Part shown: positions 43,201 through 51,574 of the stretch, piece after piece
How positions within the stretch are numbered: the stretch's first letter is position 1
Layout of the letters: each line of letters begins with the position of its first letter
DNA from: Belliella baltica DSM 15883
GTDB taxonomy: Bacteria; Bacteroidota; Bacteroidia; Cytophagales; Cyclobacteriaceae
Direction: 5' to 3'
Assembly: GCF_000265405.1 (NCBI RefSeq)
Contig: NC_018010.1
Location: 2,253,501 to 2,317,500, forward strand
Length of the DNA stretch: 64,000 nt
Notes under the pieces: model-generated
Databases searched by the model: none
Told to the model about the DNA's origin: nothing
The model's input: only the letters and a program-made list of their open reading frames with translations
Translations under genes and position numbers: made by a program

Positions 43201-43687
43201 ATACGGTTTTTCTGGTGTTCCTCAAAATACCTACAATGCCAATATTGGTATGGAGTGGAAGGGAGTATCATTCTTTGTGCAGCTCTACGGAGTGAATAAT
43301 GTAACCAGAGATGTTCCATTCACTAACCTTGATGGCCAGAGAAATCTCGTCTATGAAGAAGGTACTTATTGGTCCAAGGACAATCCTGAAGCAGGTACTC
43401 CTTTACCTGTTTGGTTGACGCCAGTATCATATTACTATGGAACGAGGTACTTGTATGATGGGTCATATCTCAGAATCAAAAATGCTGAATTGGCATATAC
43501 CCTAAAGCCTGAGCAAGCAAACAAAATAGGCTTAGGTGGTATGAGAGTCTTTCTTAATGGAAACAACCTTTTGGTATGGAGTAAAATGCCAGATGACAGA
43601 GAGTCAAACTTTGGTGTAGGAGCTTCTTTTGAAGGTGGATACCCAATGGTAAGACGTATTAACTTAGGACTAACAATGACATTTTAA
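40211..43687 (+). CDS. SusC-family TonB-dependent xylo-oligosaccharide receptor 1
   Basis: About 1158 residues from ATG 40211; ATG 40268 is an alternative start. A signal peptide (LLRSVTYVLVAQLIFSSVLPLHA) is followed by an unusual serine- and lysine-rich stretch of about 90 residues. Then come the carboxypeptidase-regulatory-like domain (ITGVVTDGRDGLPIPGVTV), the SusC-box-like SLEEVVIIGYG, the plug and a 22-strand barrel ending in aromatic F. It imports oligosaccharides across the outer membrane with the SusD encoded 11 bp downstream. No STN domain, so no anti-sigma signalling is expected. Confidence 0.93.
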   Translation: MNRQQSIFQTLKYYLSKFYMDIHLLRRFFFLLRSVTYVLVAQLIFSSVLPLHARDSKGMGADEFLDSSSTGSNYVHGELRQEAKLEVTQEKSDSKISNEKLEKSSVKAVSGSQSIIEELAEENKFLFNKNGSKNLSSDSNSNVSSEASLAQITGVVTDGRDGLPIPGVTVLVKGTTRGVATDLDGKYSLDVQPGEVLIFSFIGFKSSEVLVSENKTVYNVVLNEDQTSLEEVVIIGYGEQRKETLIGAVSQTNSATLQRTGGVSSLGAALTGNLPGLITTASSGMPGDETPQIFIRGQNSWNGNSPFILVDGVERPEFFNQMDIGSVESISVLKDASATAVFGSRGANGVIIVTTKRGKEGKAEIVARVNATVKAPSKLPGKMDAYDAIGIRNQAIERELSVSPQAWSQMIPQGIREKYRNPANLAEAERYPNIDWQDYLFKDYAMAYNANVSISGGTKLTKYFASFDFQNEGDLFKQIENDRGYQPGYNYNRLNFRNNLDFQLTSTTQLKINLGGIYGVRKTPWQGGNDANFWRAAYRNPPDAFVPRYSNGLWGYYPLDDYGAINSARVLAIGGVENITTTSLSTNLVLEQDLKMITEGLTFRATMAVDNTFTEVGRGVNDLFNDTEQMWIDPVTGRQNFKNNFDNSNFDFFQPIAWTTQGGNVQGAQRRMFYQGQLNYVKTINDDHNINLMGLFSRQEDAIGNIIPSYREDWVFRTVYDYKRKYLVEYNGAYNGSEKFGVDYRFAFFSSGGLGWVVSEENFMKQISAIDFLKVAASYGQVGDDNIGSRFLYMNQWAFGGNSRLNTIGWRDGYSPYTWYREQVIGNPSVRWETVYKYNLKTEFSLFDGMLDGSFDIFKDDRVDILMAGDRSIPSYFGANAPAANLGRVTTTGYEVELGFNRVLRNGIRVWADLAVTRAIDVVINRDDPEFLVDYQKQAGYQLGQYRSLLDMGYYNSWDELYASTPYNTNNASKLPGGYLIADFNGDGIIDAFDSAPYGFSGVPQNTYNANIGMEWKGVSFFVQLYGVNNVTRDVPFTNLDGQRNLVYEEGTYWSKDNPEAGTPLPVWLTPVSYYYGTRYLYDGSYLRIKNAELAYTLKPEQANKIGLGGMRVFLNGNNLLVWSKMPDDRESNFGVGASFEGGYPMVRRINLGLTMTF

Positions 43688-43698
43688 ATTTACCTAAA

Positions 43699-45612
43699 AT
43701 GAAAAAGTATAATCAAAAAATAATAAAACTTGCTCGGATTTTATCAATCTGTTTGGTTTTTGTAATAGGCTCATCATGTGAAGATTATTTGGAAAGGACA
43801 CCAGAATCTGTAGTCTCTGAAGAAATAGCTTTTTTGAATTTTGAAAATTTCCAGGGATTCACTGAAGAGTTATACCAGGCTTATCCAAACTTTACTACAA
43901 GTTATTGGACTGCATCTTGGAACTGGGGTGAAGATGAGATGGTCTCTGCCGCGGGTAATTTTCACGTGACATTTGCCTTTGACAGAGGTAACTTCTGGGC
44001 ATGGCAAGTAGAGCATGCTGGATATGGTGGACAAGTTAGCTGGATGGATAAGTGGTCTGCCAATACCGATGACAACCCACGCACCAAAGGTCTATGGCCA
44101 CTGGCATGGTATGGAATTCGTAAAGCTAACTTAGGATTAGCAAATCTTGATAGAATGACTGAGGCAACAAATGAAGAAAGAGCCTTGATTGAAGGTCAAT
44201 TGCTTTTCTTTAGAGGATGGTTTCATTTTATGTTGATTCAGTATGTGGGTGGTTTACCTTACATAGATAGAGTCCTTCCAGGAGATCAAGTACTTAGAGA
44301 ACCTAGACTTTCTTATCATGAAAGTGCTGAAAAGGCAGCAGCTGATCTAAGGAGAGCAGCTGATCTTTTGCCAGTAAACTGGGATAATACTGTAGCTGGT
44401 AGAAGAACAGCGGGTAGAAATGAGCTAAGAATAAATAAGATCATGGCACTAGGATATCTTGGGAAGAACCTACTTTTTGCAGGAAGTCCTCTGATGAATC
44501 TGGAGTCAACTGGAAGCAGAACATACAATGCTGATTTTTGCAGAAGATCTGCTGAAGCATTTGGAGAGTTACTTTCATTAGTAGAAAGTGGTCAAACTCA
44601 ATATGCGTTGATGCCTTTTGAAAACTGGCATACCAACTTCTATACATTAGGGCAAAACTGGGCATTATCTGGTGGTACTGAGGGTATTTTCAGATCACTT
44701 TACTGGTCTGGGGATCAATCGAATTGGGGTATAACAAAACAGTATTTTCCATCAATAATAGTAGATGGTGACGCTACAAAATTTGTCCCTACGGCTAATT
44801 ATGTCAATAGATATTTTGGAATGGCTAATGGACATCCGCTTCCAGAAAATATCTCTAATGCAGATGCTGAATCTGGTTATGATCCTGAATACCCATTCAA
44901 AGGAAGGGATCCTAGATTTTATAGTAGTATTGTTTATGATGGTGTACAAGTAGTACAGGGATCAATGCCGCCAAATCAAGAGGATAATCGTCATGCAAAT
45001 CTATTCACAGGTGGTAGCTATAGAGGTGAGGTTTCAGGCAGTCCTACAGGGTTTCTAAACCGCAAGTTTGTACCACTTCGTGCCAACACTTATGATAATG
45101 CTTTTGCTTTTGGAGCAGCTCTACATTTGAATGTCCCATACATGAGATTAGCAGATATTTACTTGATGTATGCTGAAGCAGCATTGATGGGCAATAATAG
45201 TGTTACTGGTAAGTCAAGTAATTTTGATAAAACTGCGGTAGATGCTGTAAACGTGATCAGAGCTAGAGCAGGTATGCCTAATGTTTTAGATAAATTTTTA
45301 ACATCAACGGATGTTTTCCTAGAGGAATTGAAAAGAGAAAGAGCAGTCGAACTTGCCTTCGAGAGACATCGATTCAGCGACTTGAGAAGATGGTTGCAAT
45401 TGATTGAAAGACCCTATACTTTGAAAACTTCGCTTGAATTCAACAGAGATCCTAATTCCGAACTCGGAGGCGACCCAGCCGAAATGAGAGTGCTCAATTT
45501 GAGAGAAGAAGTAATTTTGGAGAGACCACTGGCTGAAAGACATTATTGGTTACCATTAAAGGTTTCTGATGTGACTTTATATCCAGAGTTTAAACAAAAT
45601 CCAGGATGGTAA
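43699..45612 (+). CDS. SusD-family outer-membrane lipoprotein 1
   Basis: A 637-residue SusD/RagB lipoprotein. The lipobox ends at Cys27 (VFVIGSSCEDYLE), and the acidic residues right after it suit surface export. TPR-like helices and the C-terminal signature (ERAVELAFERHRFSDLRRW) are present. It caps the SusC barrel and binds the glycan. Its place directly behind susC 1 gives a complete pair. Confidence 0.93.
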   Translation: MKKYNQKIIKLARILSICLVFVIGSSCEDYLERTPESVVSEEIAFLNFENFQGFTEELYQAYPNFTTSYWTASWNWGEDEMVSAAGNFHVTFAFDRGNFWAWQVEHAGYGGQVSWMDKWSANTDDNPRTKGLWPLAWYGIRKANLGLANLDRMTEATNEERALIEGQLLFFRGWFHFMLIQYVGGLPYIDRVLPGDQVLREPRLSYHESAEKAAADLRRAADLLPVNWDNTVAGRRTAGRNELRINKIMALGYLGKNLLFAGSPLMNLESTGSRTYNADFCRRSAEAFGELLSLVESGQTQYALMPFENWHTNFYTLGQNWALSGGTEGIFRSLYWSGDQSNWGITKQYFPSIIVDGDATKFVPTANYVNRYFGMANGHPLPENISNADAESGYDPEYPFKGRDPRFYSSIVYDGVQVVQGSMPPNQEDNRHANLFTGGSYRGEVSGSPTGFLNRKFVPLRANTYDNAFAFGAALHLNVPYMRLADIYLMYAEAALMGNNSVTGKSSNFDKTAVDAVNVIRARAGMPNVLDKFLTSTDVFLEELKRERAVELAFERHRFSDLRRWLQLIERPYTLKTSLEFNRDPNSELGGDPAEMRVLNLREEVILERPLAERHYWLPLKVSDVTLYPEFKQNPGW

Positions 45613-45648
45613 TTTTTTCTTAAATAAATCACTCTAAAGAAACTTATA

Positions 45649-48600
45649 ATGAAATATAAAAATATAATATGGTTTTTGATGGTAGTGACGCTCTTGTCTC
45701 CTATGTGGGCATTCGCGCAAGCCGATCAAACCATTCTTGTCAGAGCAACTGTGAGAGATCAAAATGGATTTCCACTTCCAGTTGCAGAGATTATGAATGA
45801 TGAAGAGGAATTGATTTCTACTACTGATGAAAATGGAGTATTCGAAATAGAGGTAATTCCAAATTCTCTACTGATAGTTAGTTCGCCAGGATATAAAACA
45901 AAAGTGTTTCGTGTATCTGCTCAACTTGATGAAGTTATACTTTTCAGTGAAATGCAGTCAAGACAAGTGAACACAGCTTATCAAAAGCAAGATCAAGCTA
46001 ATTTGATAGGAGGCATCAGTTATGTGAATATTCCTGAATTGATGCAGAAAAACTATTTCACCTATCCTCTGGACAATATGGAGATTTTTGCTCCTGGTTT
46101 TCATGGGAACATATGGGGAAATAACGAGTATCTTGTTTTGGTAGATGGCGTTCCTAGAGATATTGGAAGTGTAAATGCGATAGAAATCGAGCAGGTGACC
46201 TTTCTAAAAGGTGTATCCGCTGTGGCTCTTTATGGAAGTAGAGCTGCTAAGGGTGTTGTCGTAATCACTACTAAGAGAGGTGCTGCAGGTAAGCAAAGGA
46301 TCAATTTCACTACAAATACAGGTGTACATGTGCCTAGAGGAATTCCGAAATACCTAGGCTCTGCGGAATATATGACACTTTATAATGAAGCGAGAATCAA
46401 TGATGGACTTCTGCCTCTTTTCTCTAGTGAAGAGATCTTCAATTATGCTTCTGGAACCAATCCTTACAGATATCCAGATTTGGACTTTTACTCTCCAGAG
46501 TACCTTCAAGAAGCTTACAGCAGACATGATGCGACACTTGAGATTGCTGGTGGAAATGATAGAGCGAGATATTATACCAATTTAGGTTATTGGTCTGAAG
46601 GATCACTTCTAGATTTCGGTCAAGCAGCTCAAAATAGAAACGAGCGTCTGAATATTCGTGGTAATGTAGATATGAATATTACCAATAATATTTCGGCATT
46701 TGCTGATGCTGCTGTGATATTTTATAATGGTAGAGGTGTGAATGCTAATTTCTGGCAAGGTGCAGCAAATTTAAGACCGCATAGATTTTCTCCGCTGATT
46801 CCAGTAAGTATGATTGAGCCAGATGATGCAGTGTCTATGAATTTTGTCGAAAATACAAGCTATTTAATTAATGGTCAATTTTTACTTGGAGGTACACAGA
46901 TCGAACAAACCAATCCAATTGCAGGAATTTATGCAGGCGGTTCAAGTCAATTTACTAGTAGACAATACCAATTCAATACTGGAGTAAATGCAGATTTGAA
47001 AAATATACTTCCTGGATTGACATTCAATTCAAGATTTGGGCTGGACTATGCGACATCTTATAACTTGTCTTTCAATAATAATTATGCGGTATTTCAACCA
47101 CAATGGAATAATTACGCAGGCCAAGATTTGATTTCTGGCCTTACCCGATTCGGTCAAGATGCTAGTACGAGAACTCAGAATATAACTGGCAATACGTTTA
47201 GACAAACAATGGCAATGTCAGCACAGCTGAATTATAATACTGTAATCAAAGAGGATCATGAAATTACAGCAACTTTAGTCGCTGGTGGATTTCAAACTGC
47301 AGTTTCTCAAATGTACCACAGAGTTAGTAATGCTAATTTAGGCTTGCATTTAGGCTATAATTATAAAAATAAATATTTGGTTGAGATGAATGGTGCTGTT
47401 ATTCACTCTGCCAGATTGCCAGAAAACAATAGAAGAGCTTTTTCACCAACCATGTCTTTGGGTTGGAGAGTAAGTAATGAGGCGTTTTTAGAAGGTTCTT
47501 CTGTTGTCAATAATTTATTACTTTCTGTATCTGGAGGTGTTTTGCATACTGACTTGGACATTGCTGATTATTATCTGTACGAACAAGTTTATACCCAGCA
47601 AGGTGATGGTACTGTATTTTATACTTGGAAAGATGGACTGAATAATATCACCACGATATCTAGAAGAGGTGCAAACCCTACTATGACTTTCCCGAAACGG
47701 GAAGAGATTAATTTAGGTGTTGATGCCGCTCTTTTCAACAACAAGGTATTCTTTAATGGATCTTGGTTTGTAAGTAGGATGTCAGGCTTGTTGGTTCAAA
47801 GAAGTGATGTTTACCCAAGTTACTTCACCACAGGATTTCCAGCATCTTCTTTTATTCCTTTTGAAAATTACAACAGTGACCTAAGATCAGGATTTGATTT
47901 CAACTTAAATATGAATCAAAAGGTAGGTTCTGCTAATATCAATTTTGGAATAGTAGGAACATATTACAAAACTGAAGCGCTTCAAAGAGGCGAAAATTGG
48001 CAAGATCCATATCAAGTAAGAACAGGGAATCCTATAGATGGAATTTGGGGCTTACGCAACCAAGGTTTCTTTGGAACTATTGAAGAAATCAATTCTGCTC
48101 CTACCCAAATATTTGGAGAGGTATTACCAGGTGATATTCGATATATAGATCAAAATGGAGACGGAAGAGTTACTCCACAAGATGAAGTATTTCTTGGAAG
48201 AGGTGGCTGGTTTGGTGCTCCTTTGACTTTGGGATTCAATGTGACTGCTCAAATGAAAAACTGGACTTTCTTTGCAATGGGTGTAGCTAGAAGAGGAGCC
48301 TATGCAATGAGAAATAGTTCATACTTCTGGATTTCAGGAGAGTCAAAATATTCTGAAGTTGTCAGAGATAGATGGACCGAAGCCACTGCTGAAACAGCAT
48401 CTTTTCCTAGGTTGACTACTTTAAATGGAGCCAATAATTTTAGAAACTCTGATTTTTGGTTGTACAGTACTGATAGATTCGACTTGGCAAGAGTTCAGCT
48501 TACCTACACAGTTCCGACTGAGCAATTCTTTGGTGGTAATTTCATCAAAGGGATGAATGTATATGTAAGTGGATCTAACCTTTTGACATTAAGTCCAAAT

Positions 48601-48678
48601 CGTAAAATTCTAGAAATGAATATCGGTTCTGCTCCTCAGACACGATTCTTTAATCTAGGTTTGACAGCACAATTTTAA
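45649..48678 (+). CDS. SusC-family TonB-dependent receptor 2
   Basis: A 1009-residue SusC-like receptor with signal peptide (LLSPMWAFAQA), N-terminal carboxypeptidase-like domain (VRATVRDQNGFPLPVAEI), plug (LVLVDGVPRDIGSVNAIEI; YGSRAAKGVVVITTKRG) and barrel ending in F. It is shorter than receptor 1 and lacks its extra N-terminal stretch. The usual SusC motif between the first two domains is degenerate. Tandem susCD pairs are typical of xylan loci handling long or decorated chains. Confidence 0.92.
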   Translation: MKYKNIIWFLMVVTLLSPMWAFAQADQTILVRATVRDQNGFPLPVAEIMNDEEELISTTDENGVFEIEVIPNSLLIVSSPGYKTKVFRVSAQLDEVILFSEMQSRQVNTAYQKQDQANLIGGISYVNIPELMQKNYFTYPLDNMEIFAPGFHGNIWGNNEYLVLVDGVPRDIGSVNAIEIEQVTFLKGVSAVALYGSRAAKGVVVITTKRGAAGKQRINFTTNTGVHVPRGIPKYLGSAEYMTLYNEARINDGLLPLFSSEEIFNYASGTNPYRYPDLDFYSPEYLQEAYSRHDATLEIAGGNDRARYYTNLGYWSEGSLLDFGQAAQNRNERLNIRGNVDMNITNNISAFADAAVIFYNGRGVNANFWQGAANLRPHRFSPLIPVSMIEPDDAVSMNFVENTSYLINGQFLLGGTQIEQTNPIAGIYAGGSSQFTSRQYQFNTGVNADLKNILPGLTFNSRFGLDYATSYNLSFNNNYAVFQPQWNNYAGQDLISGLTRFGQDASTRTQNITGNTFRQTMAMSAQLNYNTVIKEDHEITATLVAGGFQTAVSQMYHRVSNANLGLHLGYNYKNKYLVEMNGAVIHSARLPENNRRAFSPTMSLGWRVSNEAFLEGSSVVNNLLLSVSGGVLHTDLDIADYYLYEQVYTQQGDGTVFYTWKDGLNNITTISRRGANPTMTFPKREEINLGVDAALFNNKVFFNGSWFVSRMSGLLVQRSDVYPSYFTTGFPASSFIPFENYNSDLRSGFDFNLNMNQKVGSANINFGIVGTYYKTEALQRGENWQDPYQVRTGNPIDGIWGLRNQGFFGTIEEINSAPTQIFGEVLPGDIRYIDQNGDGRVTPQDEVFLGRGGWFGAPLTLGFNVTAQMKNWTFFAMGVARRGAYAMRNSSYFWISGESKYSEVVRDRWTEATAETASFPRLTTLNGANNFRNSDFWLYSTDRFDLARVQLTYTVPTEQFFGGNFIKGMNVYVSGSNLLTLSPNRKILEMNIGSAPQTRFFNLGLTAQF

Positions 48679-48690
48679 ATTATCGGAAAA

Positions 48691-50466
48691 ATGAAAAAGT
48701 ATAGAAATATAATATTCGTTTTGGCTTTCTTCTCAGCTTTATTAACTGGTTGCGTTGATTTATTCGAACCTGCCATACAAAATAATAGAGACTTAGAAAG
48801 TAGCTATAATGAACCAAGATTTGCCCAAGGATTAATTATCAACGGGTATGCTAGAATCCCTAGAAATGGATGGAGTTTCAATGATATGGCCACAGATGAT
48901 GCTGTGAGCAACAATGAAAACAATGCATTCTTCAATATGGCAGGCGGTCAATGGGCAGCTGATAACAACCCACTTAATCAATGGGCAAACTCAAAAGCTG
49001 CAATTCAATACTTGAATATCATGATCGAAATAGCTGAGCAAGTTTCATTTACTGTTGATAATAGCTTATTGGACAGAATGTTTGCTGATAGAATTAAGGG
49101 AGAAGCTTATGGATTACGTGCCTTATTCATGTTTCATCTCTTGCAATCACATGGTGGGATGTCAGATGGTGAACTACTTGGTGTTCAAATTCTAAATGAA
49201 CCACAAGATTTGACTTCTGAGTTCAATGTACCTAGAAGTACTTTTGAGACCTCTATGCAACAATTGTATGCGGATATTCAAAGAGCATTGGAATTATTGC
49301 CAACGGATTATGAAAATATTCCAGATGAATCAATGGTTCCCGAAAAGTATAGAGCATTAGGTGCAAACAGAAATGATTATAATCGGGTGTTTGGTGAAGA
49401 TGCAAGACAACTTATGAGTGGAAGAATTGCAATGGCGATCAAAGCACAAGCCGCTTTGATGGCAGCAAGTCCCGCATTCAGTCAGGGAAATACCACAACT
49501 TGGGCTGATGCAGCCAACTTTGCAGCTGATGTCCTTGATCTCAATAATGGTGTATCAGGTTTGTCACCTACTGGATTGACTTGGTATTCCAATGCTGGAG
49601 AAATCAATAATATTGGTGGAGGTGTAAATCCATCCGAAATTCTTTGGAGAGCTTCTTTGGGTGGTCCAACTAGTAATTTGGAAGCAGCACATTTTCCTCC
49701 AACTCAATTTGGTAATGGCTTACTCAACCCGACTCAAAATTTAGTCGATGCTTTTCCTGATGCTAATGGGTTTCCTCTTACTCATCCTTCGAGTAATTAT
49801 GATCCTAATAATCCTTATGCAAACAGAGATCCTAGACTCAATGAATTTATCATCTCCAACGGTCGCACAGCTGGTCCAAATAATCAAGTAATCAATACAG
49901 CTGCTGATGGAGGTACAAATGACGGGATCAACCGAGTAGAAGTATCTACAAGAACTGGCTATTACATGAGAAAGTTGCTTAGACAGGATGTTAATTTGAA
50001 CCCTGTATCTGTCAATGGGCAAATTCATATCATGCCTAGAATTAGATATACAGAGATTTATTTGATCTATGCAGAAGCTGCAAATGAAGCTTGGGGGCCA
50101 ATGGGTACAGGTCCTAATAGTTATTCAGCTTATGATGTCATCAAAGCGATCAGACAAAGAGCCGGAGTTGGCTTGGGCAATGGAGACGCCTATTTGGAAT
50201 CCATTAAAAGTGATCAAAATGCGATGAGAGAACTGATTAGAAACGAAAGAAGACTCGAATTGTGCTTTGAAGGATTTAGATTCTGGGATCTAAGAAGATG
50301 GAATGAAGAACTAAACGAGACTGCAAGAGGAATGAGAATTCAAAATAATAGCTATCAAGTTATTAATGTTCAAAATAGAGTTTTTGGTTCTTATATGAAG
50401 TATGGTCCAATCCCATTGAGCGAGATATTAAAGTATAGTGCTTTACGTCAAAATACGGGTTGGTAA
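48691..50466 (+). CDS. SusD-family outer-membrane lipoprotein 2
   Basis: A 591-residue SusD/RagB lipoprotein with lipobox Cys21 (SALLTGCVDLFEP). It carries SusD helical segments (EAYGLRALFMFHLL; RYTEIYLIYAEAANEA) and the C-terminal RNERRLELCFEGFRFWDLRR. It is the partner of receptor 2, 12 bp upstream. It is expected to bind xylan chains at the cell surface. Confidence 0.92.
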   Translation: MKKYRNIIFVLAFFSALLTGCVDLFEPAIQNNRDLESSYNEPRFAQGLIINGYARIPRNGWSFNDMATDDAVSNNENNAFFNMAGGQWAADNNPLNQWANSKAAIQYLNIMIEIAEQVSFTVDNSLLDRMFADRIKGEAYGLRALFMFHLLQSHGGMSDGELLGVQILNEPQDLTSEFNVPRSTFETSMQQLYADIQRALELLPTDYENIPDESMVPEKYRALGANRNDYNRVFGEDARQLMSGRIAMAIKAQAALMAASPAFSQGNTTTWADAANFAADVLDLNNGVSGLSPTGLTWYSNAGEINNIGGGVNPSEILWRASLGGPTSNLEAAHFPPTQFGNGLLNPTQNLVDAFPDANGFPLTHPSSNYDPNNPYANRDPRLNEFIISNGRTAGPNNQVINTAADGGTNDGINRVEVSTRTGYYMRKLLRQDVNLNPVSVNGQIHIMPRIRYTEIYLIYAEAANEAWGPMGTGPNSYSAYDVIKAIRQRAGVGLGNGDAYLESIKSDQNAMRELIRNERRLELCFEGFRFWDLRRWNEELNETARGMRIQNNSYQVINVQNRVFGSYMKYGPIPLSEILKYSALRQNTGW

Positions 50467-50515
50467 AATAAATGCTATCGATTATGAAAATGGCTGATCA
50501 ATAAAGAATTCGAAA

Positions 50516-51547
50516 ATGAAAAATAGTTTAAAAATAATAATTGTATGCTTGGTTTTAGGAGTTTCTTCCTGTGTAAACCAAGATTGGGAGTTTCCTGATT
50601 TTGACTTTCAATCAGTGTATTTTGCTCATCAATATCCTGTAAGGACGATTACACTTGGTGAAGACATCTTTGACACGACCTTAGATAATGAACGAAAATT
50701 CAGAGTCATGGCGACCACAGGTGGTGTTTATGAAAATAGACAGCAGATCCGCCTGGGGATTGAAGTTGACGAATCACTTACGGAGAACCTTCTTTTTTCG
50801 GAAGGTGGCGATGAGATTTTGCCTTTGCCGTCTGAATATTTTCAGCTTTCTGCTTCTGAAATAATCATTCCTCAAGGTCAAATTATTGGAGGCGTAGAGA
50901 TTCAATTGACTGGTGCTTTCTTCAATGATCCGGCTGCTATTAAAAACACTTATGTTGTTCCTTTGAGAATCACAAGTGTGGATAATGCAGATACGATCCT
51001 TGTGGGTAGTTCTACTTTACCTAATCCCAACCCACATGTAATCGGAGACTGGGATGTAGTTCCTAAGGATTTTGTGCTTTATGCAATTAAGTATATCAAT
51101 GAATATCATGGTATTTATTTAAGAAGAGGAAAAGACAACATCACTGGCAAATCAGGTTTCGAGGGCTTAAGTCAAGAAATAACTAGAAGAAGTGAATACG
51201 TAGAACAAGATGAATTGAAAGACCTATTTACTGAATCTTTGACTCGAGTTAGATTCCCTTTGACTGTAGAAGGTGCTGGTGGACAGAATATCACAACTGA
51301 TCTTTATTTGGATTTTGATGCTCAAGGGAATTGTACGATCTCCTCAGCTACTGAAGGAGTCACAGCAACAGGTTCAGGGTCTTTTGTGTCCAAAGGAGAA
51401 AAGAGAAGTTGGGGAAATAAAGATAGAGATGCTGTCTACTTACAATATGAAATCGATCATCCTCAATTTAGAATGACAACAGTAGATACGCTTGTTCTCA
51501 GAAATAGAGGAGTAGGACTAGAAACTTTTAACCCAGTTTTGAAATAG
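50516..51547 (+). CDS. DUF1735/DUF5627-type surface lipoprotein
   Basis: A 343-residue lipoprotein (Cys19, LVLGVSSCVNQDW). The N-terminal BT_3987-like DUF1735 domain spans about residues 30-165 (GGVYENRQQIRLGIEVD; YVVPLRITSV). The C-terminal domain (about 180-340; YHGIYLRRGKD) resembles DUF5627. Such proteins occupy the SusE/SusF position in loci for hemicellulose and are thought to bind glycan on the surface. It lies between susD 2 and the GH10-like gene in the same transcription unit. Confidence 0.82.
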   Translation: MKNSLKIIIVCLVLGVSSCVNQDWEFPDFDFQSVYFAHQYPVRTITLGEDIFDTTLDNERKFRVMATTGGVYENRQQIRLGIEVDESLTENLLFSEGGDEILPLPSEYFQLSASEIIIPQGQIIGGVEIQLTGAFFNDPAAIKNTYVVPLRITSVDNADTILVGSSTLPNPNPHVIGDWDVVPKDFVLYAIKYINEYHGIYLRRGKDNITGKSGFEGLSQEITRRSEYVEQDELKDLFTESLTRVRFPLTVEGAGGQNITTDLYLDFDAQGNCTISSATEGVTATGSGSFVSKGEKRSWGNKDRDAVYLQYEIDHPQFRMTTVDTLVLRNRGVGLETFNPVLK

Positions 51548-51574
51548 TTAATTAACATTTAAAGAAAAATTGGT

